A DNA stretch of 14,165 nucleotides from Pseudomonadota bacterium. GTDB lineage: Bacteria; Pseudomonadota; Gammaproteobacteria; Arenicellales; UBA868. The translations under genes and the position numbers were made by a program. The stretch spans positions 1 through 14,165 of the forward strand of contig JABJIU010000041.1 in NCBI GenBank assembly GCA_018661145.1, given 5' to 3'. Below are positions 7,070 to 14,113 of the stretch, in pieces; the first letter of the stretch is position 1, and the number at the start of each line of letters is the position of its first letter. The notes below the pieces were generated by a model. It searched no databases. It was not told where the DNA came from and saw only the letters and a list, made by a program, of their open reading frames with translations.

Positions 7070-8570
7070 CTGGCATCTCCGCTGAATCCGCTGCAGTCCT
7101 CAATTCATTTAAATGTGGCTCGAGATCCGTCGCGAGCAGGCCGATACGTCCACCGCCTTTGCCAGCGCGCTCGGCCGCGACCGAATGCATCCAGACGCCC
7201 GCCCCTGCGGCCTCGTATCCGGGAAGGCCTTGGGCCAGCAGAGCCCCGATCACACCGCTCAGAACATCTCCCATCCCGGCTGTCGCCATACCTGGATGTC
7301 CTCGGTCGCACAACAGCGTAGGCTTTTGCGCCTGTGCCACCAGGGTTCCCGCCCCTTTTAACACACAGACCTCACCTAACTGTGCGGCAAGCGTCTCAGC
7401 CACAGCTGGCCGGTTACCTTGAACTTTGCTCGTATCCATTTTCCCGAGTCGGCCAGCCTCTCCAGGGTGTGGCGTCAACACGGCGCTGCGTACCTCAACC
7501 GGCCTGGCGGCAAGCAAATTCAGTGCGTCAGCGTCGAGGACCTTTCGGACATCGTAATCACGACTGGTGGAATATACTTCTCTGGCCCAGGCATCCTGCC
7601 CAAGCCCGGGGCCAATCACGACCGCATCTGATCTGGCCAACAAATCCTTGAGTTGCCGCGGAGTCCGGAGTCCTACAACCATAAGTTCCGGTGTATGGGA
7701 AGCCGTTGAGGTTTGATTGTCAGGGTGGCACCCAATGGTAACTCGGCCGGCCCCTGATCGGAGTGCTGCACGCCCTGCCAAAACAGGTGCACCGGTCATA
7801 CCGACTCCTCCGCCAATAATGAGAAGGCCTCCTGCGACGCCTTTGTGGGCGCTGGCAGGACGCGTCGGCAACATACCTTCCACCCACTCTTTGGAAATTC
7901 GGTAACCCCAGGGTGTCAGAGGGTTTTTCCCGGCCAACACTCCCGACGCTACGTCAAGGTCTTCCAGAACAACCCGGCCACAGTGATCTGGGCCAAAGCC
8001 TGTCACCATGCCCCGCTTGTGACGAATAAACGTGATCGTGACATCCGCCTCTACCGCACCGCTTTCGACGGCACCCGAATCCGCACTCAAGCCCGATGGG
8101 ACATCGATCGCAAGTCGTCCAGCGGCATATTGATTAATTTCCGAAATTACAAATGCAAACGGCTCACGTAAAGCTCCTTGGACGCCAATACCCAGTAGCG
8201 CGTCCACTACCACATCAGTGGTTTCCAGCAACTGTCGCGAATGCTCTATCGGACAAACGCCTGCTGCTTGCGCACGCTCCTTGGCTCCCCGGGCTTCCGG
8301 TGTTGACGGCGGTGCCAGTGCGACGAGGTTAACTGTGAAACCCGAGGCAGAGGCCAACCGCGCTAGAACGTAACCATCACCGCCGTTGTTTCCCCCGCCG
8401 CAGTAGACCGCGATCCGCTCCGCATGGGGCCAGCACTGACGAAGCAGTTGAAACGCTGCGCTGCCCGCGTTCTCCATCATCATCTGTGCAGGGCGGCCCG
8501 CAGAAATCTGCGCGCACTCCAGCGCCCGAACTTGGTCTACTGAACAAAGCATGTTACGTGTTCGATACAT
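7059..8570 (-). CDS. nnr: Bifunctional NAD(P)H-hydrate repair enzyme Nnr
   Basis: This 503-residue fusion has two enzymes that repair hydrated NADH and NADPH. The N-terminal epimerase (YjeF_N, about 1-215) interconverts R and S forms and shows MMENAGSAAF (31-40), CGGGNNGGDGYVLARL (57-72) and DALLGIGVQG (123-132) with AIDVPSGLSADSG (154-166). The C-terminal ADP/ATP-dependent dehydratase (about 235-490, ribokinase-like) shows HKGVAGGLLIIGG (242-254), VIGPGLGQ (318-325), LDADALNLLA (345-354), LTPHPGEAGRL (365-375), VLKGAG (403-408) and AGMGDVLSGVIGALLAQG (431-448). Length fits the E. coli fusion (515). I give ATG 8568-8570; a second ATG at 8550-8552 (residue 7) is also possible, and neither has a clear ribosome-binding site. 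It is divergent from queG and probably opens the downstream operon. Confidence 0.95.
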   Translation of the reverse strand: MYRTRNMLCSVDQVRALECAQISAGRPAQMMMENAGSAAFQLLRQCWPHAERIAVYCGGGNNGGDGYVLARLASASGFTVNLVALAPPSTPEARGAKERAQAAGVCPIEHSRQLLETTDVVVDALLGIGVQGALREPFAFVISEINQYAAGRLAIDVPSGLSADSGAVESGAVEADVTITFIRHKRGMVTGFGPDHCGRVVLEDLDVASGVLAGKNPLTPWGYRISKEWVEGMLPTRPASAHKGVAGGLLIIGGGVGMTGAPVLAGRAALRSGAGRVTIGCHPDNQTSTASHTPELMVVGLRTPRQLKDLLARSDAVVIGPGLGQDAWAREVYSTSRDYDVRKVLDADALNLLAARPVEVRSAVLTPHPGEAGRLGKMDTSKVQGNRPAVAETLAAQLGEVCVLKGAGTLVAQAQKPTLLCDRGHPGMATAGMGDVLSGVIGALLAQGLPGYEAAGAGVWMHSVAAERAGKGGGRIGLLATDLEPHLNELRTAADSAEMPGGR

Positions 8571-8587
8571 CGGGCTATCATAACGGT
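8571..8587. promoter_or_regulatory. 17-base divergent nnr/queG spacer with a two-way -10 element
   Basis: The whole gap between the two start codons is 17 bases. Its centre, CTATCATAA, reads TATCAT on the plus strand (8576-8581) and TATGAT on the minus strand (8582-8577), each 5 of 6 to TATAAT. Each hexamer ends exactly six bases before the ATG it faces, so initiation at the usual distance would begin at or very near the first base of queG (8588) and of nnr (8570). At 17-base spacing the -35 positions match only weakly (GTTACG, 3 of 6, for queG; GTCCGA, 2 of 6, for nnr). Neither ATG has a good Shine-Dalgarno sequence. Confidence 0.4.
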
Positions 8588-9682
8588 ATGCACCCGATAT
8601 CGGACGCCGCGCTCGCGGAGCTTAAACAGAATATCCAACTCTGGTCTCGCGAGTTGGGCTTCGACGGCATTGGAATCTCCGGGGCCGAACTCGGAGACGC
8701 TGGACCCGCACTCCAGCGCTGGCTTGGGCGCGGGTGGCACGGAGAGATGAACTTTATGTCGCGCCACGCCGACAAGCGGGCCGACCCCGGGTTATTGGTA
8801 CCTGGTGTCTTTCGCATCATCAGCGTGCGCCTTGGGTACTGGTCTGACGCTGGGAGTTCCGCCGAAACGGTACTGCGCGATTCCCGCAAAGCCTACATTG
8901 CCCGGTATGCGCTCGGTAGAGATTACCACCGACCTATGCGCAGGAAACTTCAAAGGCTGGCTGATCTTATAACCGAGGCAATCGGCCCGTTCGCTTATCG
9001 AGCCTTCGTAGATAGTGCGCCCGTGATGGAAAAGCCGCTTGGACAGAATGCCGGGCTCGGTTGGATCGGAAAAAACACCAACCTGATCGATCCCGTGACA
9101 GGATCCTGGTTCTTTCTCGGAGAGCTATATACTGACCTGCCGCTCCCGGTAGACTCCCCACACATTGATCACTGTGGGTCCTGCACGCGTTGTGCCGAAG
9201 CGTGCCCTACTAACGCACTCGATGTTCCCTATCAACTTGACGCGACGCTCTGCATCGCCTACCTCACGATAGAGCACAAGTCATCGATTCCCGAAGCGCT
9301 CCGCCCGATGATCGGGAACCGTATTTTCGGTTGTGATGACTGTCAGCTGGTGTGCCCGCATAACCGCGAACCCGGTCAGGGAGATGAGATCTTCTCTGCG
9401 CGTGACGGATTAGACGATATATCCCTTCTGGAACTATTTTCCTGGACACCCAAGACTTTCGCCGAGTACACGCAAGGCAGTGCGATCCGACGACTGGGTT
9501 ATGAGCGCTGGATGCGGAATCTCGCGGTCGCCCTAGGAAACGGCCCTCCGGATGAGTCCGTGATCGCCGCCCTCCGCGCCCGTCTGGGCGCAGTATCTGA
9601 GATGGTGGACGAACATATCCACTGGGCTCTGGGCCGCCTAGGTGAGACCTCTGCGGCCACTAATATGAGAGATCGGTCTTAA
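8588..9682 (+). CDS. queG: Epoxyqueuosine reductase QueG
   Basis: This 364-residue enzyme reduces epoxyqueuosine to queuosine in the wobble position of GUN-anticodon tRNAs, using cobalamin and two [4Fe-4S] clusters; it is the only plus-strand gene here. The N-terminal cobalamin-binding region includes ALGRDYHRPMRRKLQ and the proposed catalytic aspartate in FVDSAPVMEKPL (D142). The ferredoxin-like part has Cys 196, 199, 202 and 206 (CGSCTRCAEACP), Cys 222 and CDDCQLVCPHN (249, 252, 256), a full set for two clusters. A HEAT-like C-terminus follows (GSAIRRLGYERWMRNLAVALGN). I placed the start at ATG 8588 because homologues begin about there and the 34 upstream in-frame residues would lie over nnr. 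No strong ribosome-binding site precedes it. The 3' end overlaps the convergent orn by 23 bases. Confidence 0.95.
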   Translation: MHPISDAALAELKQNIQLWSRELGFDGIGISGAELGDAGPALQRWLGRGWHGEMNFMSRHADKRADPGLLVPGVFRIISVRLGYWSDAGSSAETVLRDSRKAYIARYALGRDYHRPMRRKLQRLADLITEAIGPFAYRAFVDSAPVMEKPLGQNAGLGWIGKNTNLIDPVTGSWFFLGELYTDLPLPVDSPHIDHCGSCTRCAEACPTNALDVPYQLDATLCIAYLTIEHKSSIPEALRPMIGNRIFGCDDCQLVCPHNREPGQGDEIFSARDGLDDISLLELFSWTPKTFAEYTQGSAIRRLGYERWMRNLAVALGNGPPDESVIAALRARLGAVSEMVDEHIHWALGRLGETSAATNMRDRS

Positions 9683-10211
9683 AGAAATGCTCGCGGTAAT
9701 ACTTGAGCTCCTCGATGGACTCGAGAATATCGTCCAGGGCACGGTGGCCGCCATTCTTTACGAAACCATTGGCGAGCCCCGGGCGCCAGCGAACCGCAAG
9801 TTCCTTAATGCTGCTGACATCCAGATTACGATAGTGCAGAAACGCTTCAAGTCGGGGCATATAATGAGCGAGGAACCGCCGATCCTGGCAGATGCTATTT
9901 CCGCATAGCGGGGAGGCGCCACGTTTTACGTGCTCACGAAGAAAATCCAGGGTAGCTGCTTCCGCCTCAGATTCGGTAATCGCCGATGCCCGCACGCGGG
10001 ACAGCAAGCCGGTTTGCGAATGCGTGTTCTGATTCCAGTCGTCCATCCCCGAAAGGGTCGCCTCTGACTGGTGAACCGCCATTACCGGTCCGCGCCCGAG
10101 CGAGTTGAGGTCTCCGTCAGTGACGACCGTTGCAATTTCGATGATCCGGTCGGACTGCGGATTTAGGCCGGTCATTTCAAGATCGATCCAGACGAGATTT
10201 GAATCACTCAT
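9660..10211 (-). CDS. orn: Oligoribonuclease Orn
   Basis: This 183-residue DEDDh 3'-5' exonuclease degrades RNA fragments of two to a few nucleotides, including pGpG from cyclic-di-GMP turnover. It shows the exonuclease I motif WIDLEMTGL (D10, E12), DRIIEIATVVTD, WNQNTHSQTGL, CGNSICQDRRFL with the third acidic residue, and GHRALDDI with the catalytic His and last Asp. Length and ends match E. coli Orn (181). The ATG start at 10209-10211 gives MSDSNLVWIDLEMTGL, like the family. A longer reading from GTG 10286 would overlap pnp and add 25 unconserved residues. The ribosome-binding site is weak (AGGA lies 15 bases upstream). The gene follows pnp by 64 bases with no intrinsic terminator between, so it may be the last gene of the infB-pnp transcript. 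It ends inside the 3' end of queG. Confidence 0.95.
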   Translation of the reverse strand: MSDSNLVWIDLEMTGLNPQSDRIIEIATVVTDGDLNSLGRGPVMAVHQSEATLSGMDDWNQNTHSQTGLLSRVRASAITESEAEAATLDFLREHVKRGASPLCGNSICQDRRFLAHYMPRLEAFLHYRNLDVSSIKELAVRWRPGLANGFVKNGGHRALDDILESIEELKYYREHFFKTDLSY

Positions 10212-10275
10212 CGCTTGATCAGTATTTCCTGAACTAGCCTCATCAGAGAGCTTGCGAAGCGTATTGGGGCGCCCT

Positions 10276-12363
10276 TCAGGCGTCACTCTCCACAGCTTTC
10301 ATGCTTAAACGGATTCGCCCCTGCTTGTCGACCTCCAGCACCTTGACTTTAACAACATCTCCTTCAGACAGTTTGTCACTGACATTCGCCACACGCTCGT
10401 CCGAAATCTGAGAGATGTGCACGAGACCATCTTTTCCCGGAAGGATATTCACGAAAGCGCCAAAATCCATCAAACGAACCACCTTACCCTCGTAGATAGT
10501 GCCTGCCTCGACATCTGCCGTGATCTGTTCTATGCGGCGCCGTGCTTCCTCAGCCGCAGACAGATCCGACGTGGCAATTTTGATGGTGCCATCGTCTTCG
10601 ATATCAATGGCCGCGCCGGTGGCTTCTGATATTGCCCGAATCGTGACGCCGCCTTTTCCGATCACGTCACGGATTTTGTCCGTCGGAACTTTCATTGTCG
10701 TGATTCGTGGGGCGTACTGGGACATCTCTTCGCGTGGCGAACTAATCACCTTCGCCATTTCGCCAAGGATATGCATCCGGCCACGCTGCGCCTGCTCCAG
10801 TGCCTGCTCCATGATCTCCCGAGTGATTCCGTCGATCTTGATGTCCATCTGTAGAGCGGTAATACCGTCTGCTGTCCCGGCTACTTTGAAGTCCATGTCG
10901 CCAAGGTGGTCTTCATCGCCGAGTATGTCGGTCAACACCGCAAACCGATCGCCATCCTTGATCAATCCCATGGCAACGCCGGCGACTGGCGCTTTTAGGG
11001 TAACCCCCGCATCCATGAGAGCCAGACTGGTTCCGCAGACCGTCGCCATGGAACTCGAACCGTTGGACTCCGTAATTTCGGACACGGCTCGAATGACGTA
11101 TGGGAACTCTTCCGGCGTCGGTAATACGCCCAGAATCGCTCTTTTTGCAAGCCGGCCATGGCCGATTTCTCTGCGTTTTGGGGACCCTACTCGACCTGTC
11201 TCGCCAACGCAAAACGGCGGGAAGTTGTAGTGAAGCATGAATGGGTCGCGCCGCTCGCCCTCTAGCGCATCGATAATCTGCGAATCCCGCTCCGTACCCA
11301 AAGTACAGGTAACGATTGCCTGGGTCTCTCCCCGGGTGAACAGCGCCGAACCGTGCGTCCGGGGCAGGACGCTGGTCTCGATGCTTATCGGCCGGACAGT
11401 TTCCAGATCCCGTCCATCGATTCGGGGCTCGTTCGAGAGAATCCGTCCGCGTACGGTGGCTTTCTCGATGCCCTTGATCGCGCCTTTCACGCGTTCGCCA
11501 AGGTCATCATCTGAACCGTCGGAAAGCAGATCAGTAGCGGCCTTCTCCCGCACAGCGGACATAGCCTGCTGCCGTGTCGCCTTGTCTGCAATTTGGTATG
11601 CGCTCTCAATATCGGCCGTAACCAGGTCCGATACTTTCTGCAGAAATTCCTGATCTTGAGGCTCGGACTGCCATTCCCAGCGCTCCGCACCTGCTTGTGC
11701 TGTTAGGGATTCAATCGCGGTGATTGCGGATTGAGAGGCATCATGGCCAAATATCACCGCGTTTAGCATCTGCTCTTCCGTCAGTTGCTGCGCTTCGGAC
11801 TCCACCATCAGGACGGCGCCTTTGGTTCCGGCAACCACTAGGTCAAGTGCAGAGTCTGCACGCTGGGCAGCTGACGGATTCAAAACGTATTCGCCATCGA
11901 CGAAACCGACGCGGGCGGCGCCTATTGGGCCGTCAAACGGGACTCCGGATATAGACAGAGCGGCCGAAGCACCGACCATCGCAACAATATCAGGGTCGAT
12001 CTGGGGATCGACCGACATCACTGTTGCGACCACCTGAACTTCGTTATTGAACCCGCCCGGGAACAGCGGTCGGATAGGCCGATCAATCAACCGACAGGTG
12101 AGAATGGCTTTCTCGGAAGGTCTTCCCTCGCGCTTAAAAAAACCGCCGGGGATTCGGCCGGCGGCGTAGGTCCGTTCTTCGTAATCAACGGTCAGTGGGA
12201 AAAAATCCCTGCCGCTGGGTTCTTTTGCGGCCACAACGGTTACCAGTACGACCGTCTCCCCCATACTGGCCACGACAGCGCCGGAGGCCTGTCGGGCAAT
12301 CTGCCCGGTCTCAAGGCGAAATTCCTGCTCGCCGTACTGGAAAGTCTCAACAATTTTATTCAA
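10276..12363 (-). CDS. pnp: Polynucleotide phosphorylase PNPase
   Basis: This is a 695-residue trimeric 3'-5' phosphorolytic exoribonuclease and degradosome component. In order: a first RNase PH domain (about 1-215), a helical linker domain (240-310), a second catalytic RNase PH domain (about 315-545) with THGSALFTRGETQ (336-348), VGSPKRREIGHGRLAKR (392-408) and active-site D485 and D491 (GDEDHLGDMD), then a KH domain (about 555-615, VIGKGG 568-572) and an S1 domain (about 622-690, GKVVRLMDFGAFV). The E. coli Ala/Glu/Pro-rich tail after S1 is missing, giving a shorter protein. Translation starts at TTG (12361-12363) with GGAG (12372-12375) 8 bases upstream; E. coli pnp also uses TTG. Only 37 bases separate it from rpsO. 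Confidence 0.97.
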   Translation of the reverse strand: MNKIVETFQYGEQEFRLETGQIARQASGAVVASMGETVVLVTVVAAKEPSGRDFFPLTVDYEERTYAAGRIPGGFFKREGRPSEKAILTCRLIDRPIRPLFPGGFNNEVQVVATVMSVDPQIDPDIVAMVGASAALSISGVPFDGPIGAARVGFVDGEYVLNPSAAQRADSALDLVVAGTKGAVLMVESEAQQLTEEQMLNAVIFGHDASQSAITAIESLTAQAGAERWEWQSEPQDQEFLQKVSDLVTADIESAYQIADKATRQQAMSAVREKAATDLLSDGSDDDLGERVKGAIKGIEKATVRGRILSNEPRIDGRDLETVRPISIETSVLPRTHGSALFTRGETQAIVTCTLGTERDSQIIDALEGERRDPFMLHYNFPPFCVGETGRVGSPKRREIGHGRLAKRAILGVLPTPEEFPYVIRAVSEITESNGSSSMATVCGTSLALMDAGVTLKAPVAGVAMGLIKDGDRFAVLTDILGDEDHLGDMDFKVAGTADGITALQMDIKIDGITREIMEQALEQAQRGRMHILGEMAKVISSPREEMSQYAPRITTMKVPTDKIRDVIGKGGVTIRAISEATGAAIDIEDDGTIKIATSDLSAAEEARRRIEQITADVEAGTIYEGKVVRLMDFGAFVNILPGKDGLVHISQISDERVANVSDKLSEGDVVKVKVLEVDKQGRIRLSMKAVESDA

Positions 12364-12371
12364 TCAGATAA

Positions 12372-12375
12372 CTCC
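12372..12375 (-). promoter_or_regulatory. Ribosome-binding site supporting the pnp TTG start
   Basis: GGAG on the minus strand, 8 bases before TTG 12361-12363. It supports this rare start codon, which also matches the N-terminus of known PNPases. Confidence 0.65.
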
Positions 12376-12400
12376 GTAGATTTAGAAATACCAATCGGAC

Positions 12401-12670
12401 TCAGCGTCTCAAACCAAGACGACTGATGAGCGCGCGATAGCGCTCGGCATCGCGGCTCTTAAGATAGTCCAGCAGTTTGCGTCGGCGATTCACCATACGC
12501 AGCAGTCCCTGCCGCGAATGATGATCGTGGATGTGTGTCTTGAAATGGTCGGTCAGATCGCTGATTCTTGCGGTTAACAGTGCGACCTGTACCTCAGGCG
12601 AGCCAGTATCCCCTGACCCCGTGGCATATTCACTGACAACCTTGGCTTTGTCTTCGGCCACTAACGACAT
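12401..12670 (-). CDS. rpsO: 30S ribosomal protein S15
   Basis: This 89-residue, all-helical primary 16S rRNA-binding protein sits in the platform of the 30S subunit. It shows the family pattern GDTGSPEVQVALLTARISDLT (split about residues 20-40), the loop HDHHSRQGLLRMVNRRRKLLDYLK that touches the rRNA junction, and the ending ALISRLGLRR. Length equals that of E. coli S15. The ATG start has GAGG seven bases upstream. It has its own strong-looking promoter after truB and a leader of about 87 bases containing a stable hairpin. S15 represses its own translation through its leader in several bacteria, with structures that differ between lineages; that is plausible here but unproven. Confidence 0.98.
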   Translation of the reverse strand: MSLVAEDKAKVVSEYATGSGDTGSPEVQVALLTARISDLTDHFKTHIHDHHSRQGLLRMVNRRRKLLDYLKSRDAERYRALISRLGLRR

Positions 12671-12720
12671 AACTCGACCTCTCTTAGATGAATTCCGAAT
12701 ATTTGAAACGGGCTCGACGT

Positions 12721-12737
12721 CGGTTGCGTGGCAACCG
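12721..12737 (-). repeat. Seven-pair hairpin in the rpsO leader
   Basis: CGGTTGC and GCAACCG (12721-12727 and 12731-12737) form a perfect seven-pair stem with a three-base loop, CAC on the transcribed strand. It lies about 50 bases before the rpsO ATG and is not followed by a T-run, so it is not a terminator. It is a candidate part of an S15-responsive leader. Confidence 0.45.
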
Positions 12738-12763
12738 CACCGGCAAAAATTGAAAGCCGCGGT

Positions 12764-12792
12764 ATTCTACAGTCATGTCAGTGTTTCCTCAA
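12764..12792 (-). promoter_or_regulatory. Candidate sigma-70 promoter of rpsO-pnp
   Basis: On the minus strand TTGAGG (12792-12787, 4 of 6) and TAGAAT (12769-12764, 5 of 6) are separated by exactly 17 bases, with TG just before the -10 region. Transcription would start near 12757. The element begins inside the last codons of truB, the same relative place as the known rpsO promoter of E. coli. Confidence 0.6.
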
Positions 12793-12797
12793 CAGAT

Positions 12798-13724
12798 TCA
12801 GCCGGTTTTCGATCCTGAGGAAGCCAGCCGCTCAGGTGCTACCGTCCCCTGTTCAGCGACTACCCCGACCCCCAAAAAACCAGTAGAGGACGAATACAGA
12901 CGGACATTGCCTTCCTTTGGAAGGTTGGTGGCACGAACATTTTGTCCCCGACATAGATAAAACGCGGCATCTGTCGACAACTCAATCGCGGGCAAATGAA
13001 CCAAGGCATCAGCAACCCGACCCAGACGAGCACGCCGATCGGGATAGTCAGGGAGCTCAGCAAGCTCCTTCAGAGTCAAGGAGTCCTCGACCGCAAGGCT
13101 TGCGACACCCAAGCGCCGCAAGGCGATCACATGGCCGCCAGTGCCGAGCGTTTCGCCCAGATCGGTCGCGAGCGCCCTCACATAAAACCCCGATGAAGAC
13201 TGGAGCGTTATCTCTACATCGCGACCGTCGAAGACACCAAGATCTAAGGCTTTAACGGTGACTTCGCGGGCCTCTCGCTCAACGTTTTTTCCCTGACGGG
13301 CCAGCTTGTACAACGGCTGCCCATCGACTTTTATTGCTGAGTACATAGGAGGTACCTGCAGGTAAATCCCCCGAAATCGTTGCAGAGCCTCCTGCAGTTC
13401 GTCTTCCGTCACAGAGACTTTACGGGTCGAAACCACCTCCCCTTCACTGTCACCGGTCTCGGTGGTCTCGCCCAGCCGGATGGTCGCGCGGTAACGCTTG
13501 TCTGATCCTAGGAAATAGCCGGACCAGCGGGTCGTTGCGCCGAAACACAACGGGAGCAAGCCCGTCGCGATAGGATCGAGACTGCCCGTGTGCCCTGCCT
13601 TCTGTGCTCCTAGAAGTTTTCTTGCCTGCTGTAACGCGTCGTTAGAGGTGATGCCCTCTGGTTTGTCCAAAAGCAAAATTCCATCCACCAGGTCTCCCGA
13701 GGGTTTCCTTTTCCTACGGCCCAT
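12798..13724 (-). CDS. truB: tRNA pseudouridine(55) synthase TruB
   Basis: This 308-residue enzyme converts U55 of nearly all tRNAs to pseudouridine and also helps tRNA folding. Conserved parts include GILLLDKPEGITSN (15-28) and GHTGSLDPIATGLLPLCFG (44-62) with the catalytic aspartate D50, then DKRYRATIRLGETTETGDSEG, VPPMYSAIKVDGQPLYKLAR with the base-stacking Tyr region, and SSGFYVRALATDLGE. A PUA-like C-terminal domain ends the protein (LCRGQNVRATNLPKEGNVRLY). Length is close to E. coli TruB (314). ATG follows the rbfA stop by two bases, indicating coupled translation. Confidence 0.97.
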   Translation of the reverse strand: MGRRKRKPSGDLVDGILLLDKPEGITSNDALQQARKLLGAQKAGHTGSLDPIATGLLPLCFGATTRWSGYFLGSDKRYRATIRLGETTETGDSEGEVVSTRKVSVTEDELQEALQRFRGIYLQVPPMYSAIKVDGQPLYKLARQGKNVEREAREVTVKALDLGVFDGRDVEITLQSSSGFYVRALATDLGETLGTGGHVIALRRLGVASLAVEDSLTLKELAELPDYPDRRARLGRVADALVHLPAIELSTDAAFYLCRGQNVRATNLPKEGNVRLYSSSTGFLGVGVVAEQGTVAPERLASSGSKTG

Positions 13725-13726
13725 GG

Positions 13727-14095
13727 CTAGTCTCCACCGGATTCTTCTTCAGGAACGTCGATGTCGTTAAGAAGTTTTGACATTTCGGCTCCACGCTCAA
13801 TACTTGCGTCATACTCAAAAATGAGTTCAGGGGTCCGGCGCAATTCCGCCCGCTGTCCCAGTGCCCAACGCAACGTCGCCGACTGAGCATTAAGATAGTC
13901 CGCAACCTCGGTTTGAGACACCTTAGCGCTAAGCGCTGTGACGAAGACGCGAGCGTGGCGCAAGTCCTTGCTGACGGAGACCGCTGTGATGGAAACCAGG
14001 CCCAATGTTGCGGTGTCTACCTCCCGTGGGATGATCGCCGCTAGTTCTTTACGCAAAACGCGCCCGATCCGGCGGGTACGGTCGACCCCTTGCAC
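13727..14095 (-). CDS. rbfA: Ribosome-binding factor A
   Basis: This 122-residue KH-type protein binds 30S precursors near the 16S 5' helix during maturation and cold adaptation. The sequence fits the family: TRRIGRVLRKELAAII at the start, VSVSKDLRHARVFVTAL in the middle, LNAQSATLRWALGQR with the helix-kink-helix, then RRTPELIFEYDASIERGAEMSKLL. It is slightly shorter than E. coli RbfA (133) because the tail is short (EESGGD). The start is GTG at 14093-14095, with GGGA five bases upstream, 18 bases after the infB stop. Confidence 0.96.
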   Translation of the reverse strand: MQGVDRTRRIGRVLRKELAAIIPREVDTATLGLVSITAVSVSKDLRHARVFVTALSAKVSQTEVADYLNAQSATLRWALGQRAELRRTPELIFEYDASIERGAEMSKLLNDIDVPEEESGGD

Positions 14096-14113
14096 AATAG
14101 TCCCTGCGCCCCG

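Noticed and set aside
8486..8587. 34-residue N-terminal extension of queG overlapping the start of nnr
   Set aside because: QueG homologues start near the ATG at 8588. The extension lies antisense to nnr coding sequence and shows no family motif.
10270..10282. Possible terminator hairpin at the pnp stop (CGCC, five-base loop, GGCG)
   Set aside because: The stem is only four pairs and is followed by CCCCAATACG on the minus strand, with no T-run.
10212..10286. 25-residue N-terminal extension of orn starting at GTG 10286, overlapping the pnp stop
   Set aside because: The known family N-terminus begins at the ATG at 10209-10211, and the extra residues show no conserved pattern. GGAG lies only one base from that GTG, too close to work well.
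10499..11230. Long plus-strand open frame of 243 codons opposite pnp
   Set aside because: It mirrors the conserved pnp gene, has Ser/Pro/Arg-rich content typical of antisense frames, and matches no family I recognise.
11237..11653. Plus-strand open frame of 138 codons opposite pnp
   Set aside because: Same reason: low-complexity Ser/Arg/Val content as a shadow of a strongly conserved coding strand.
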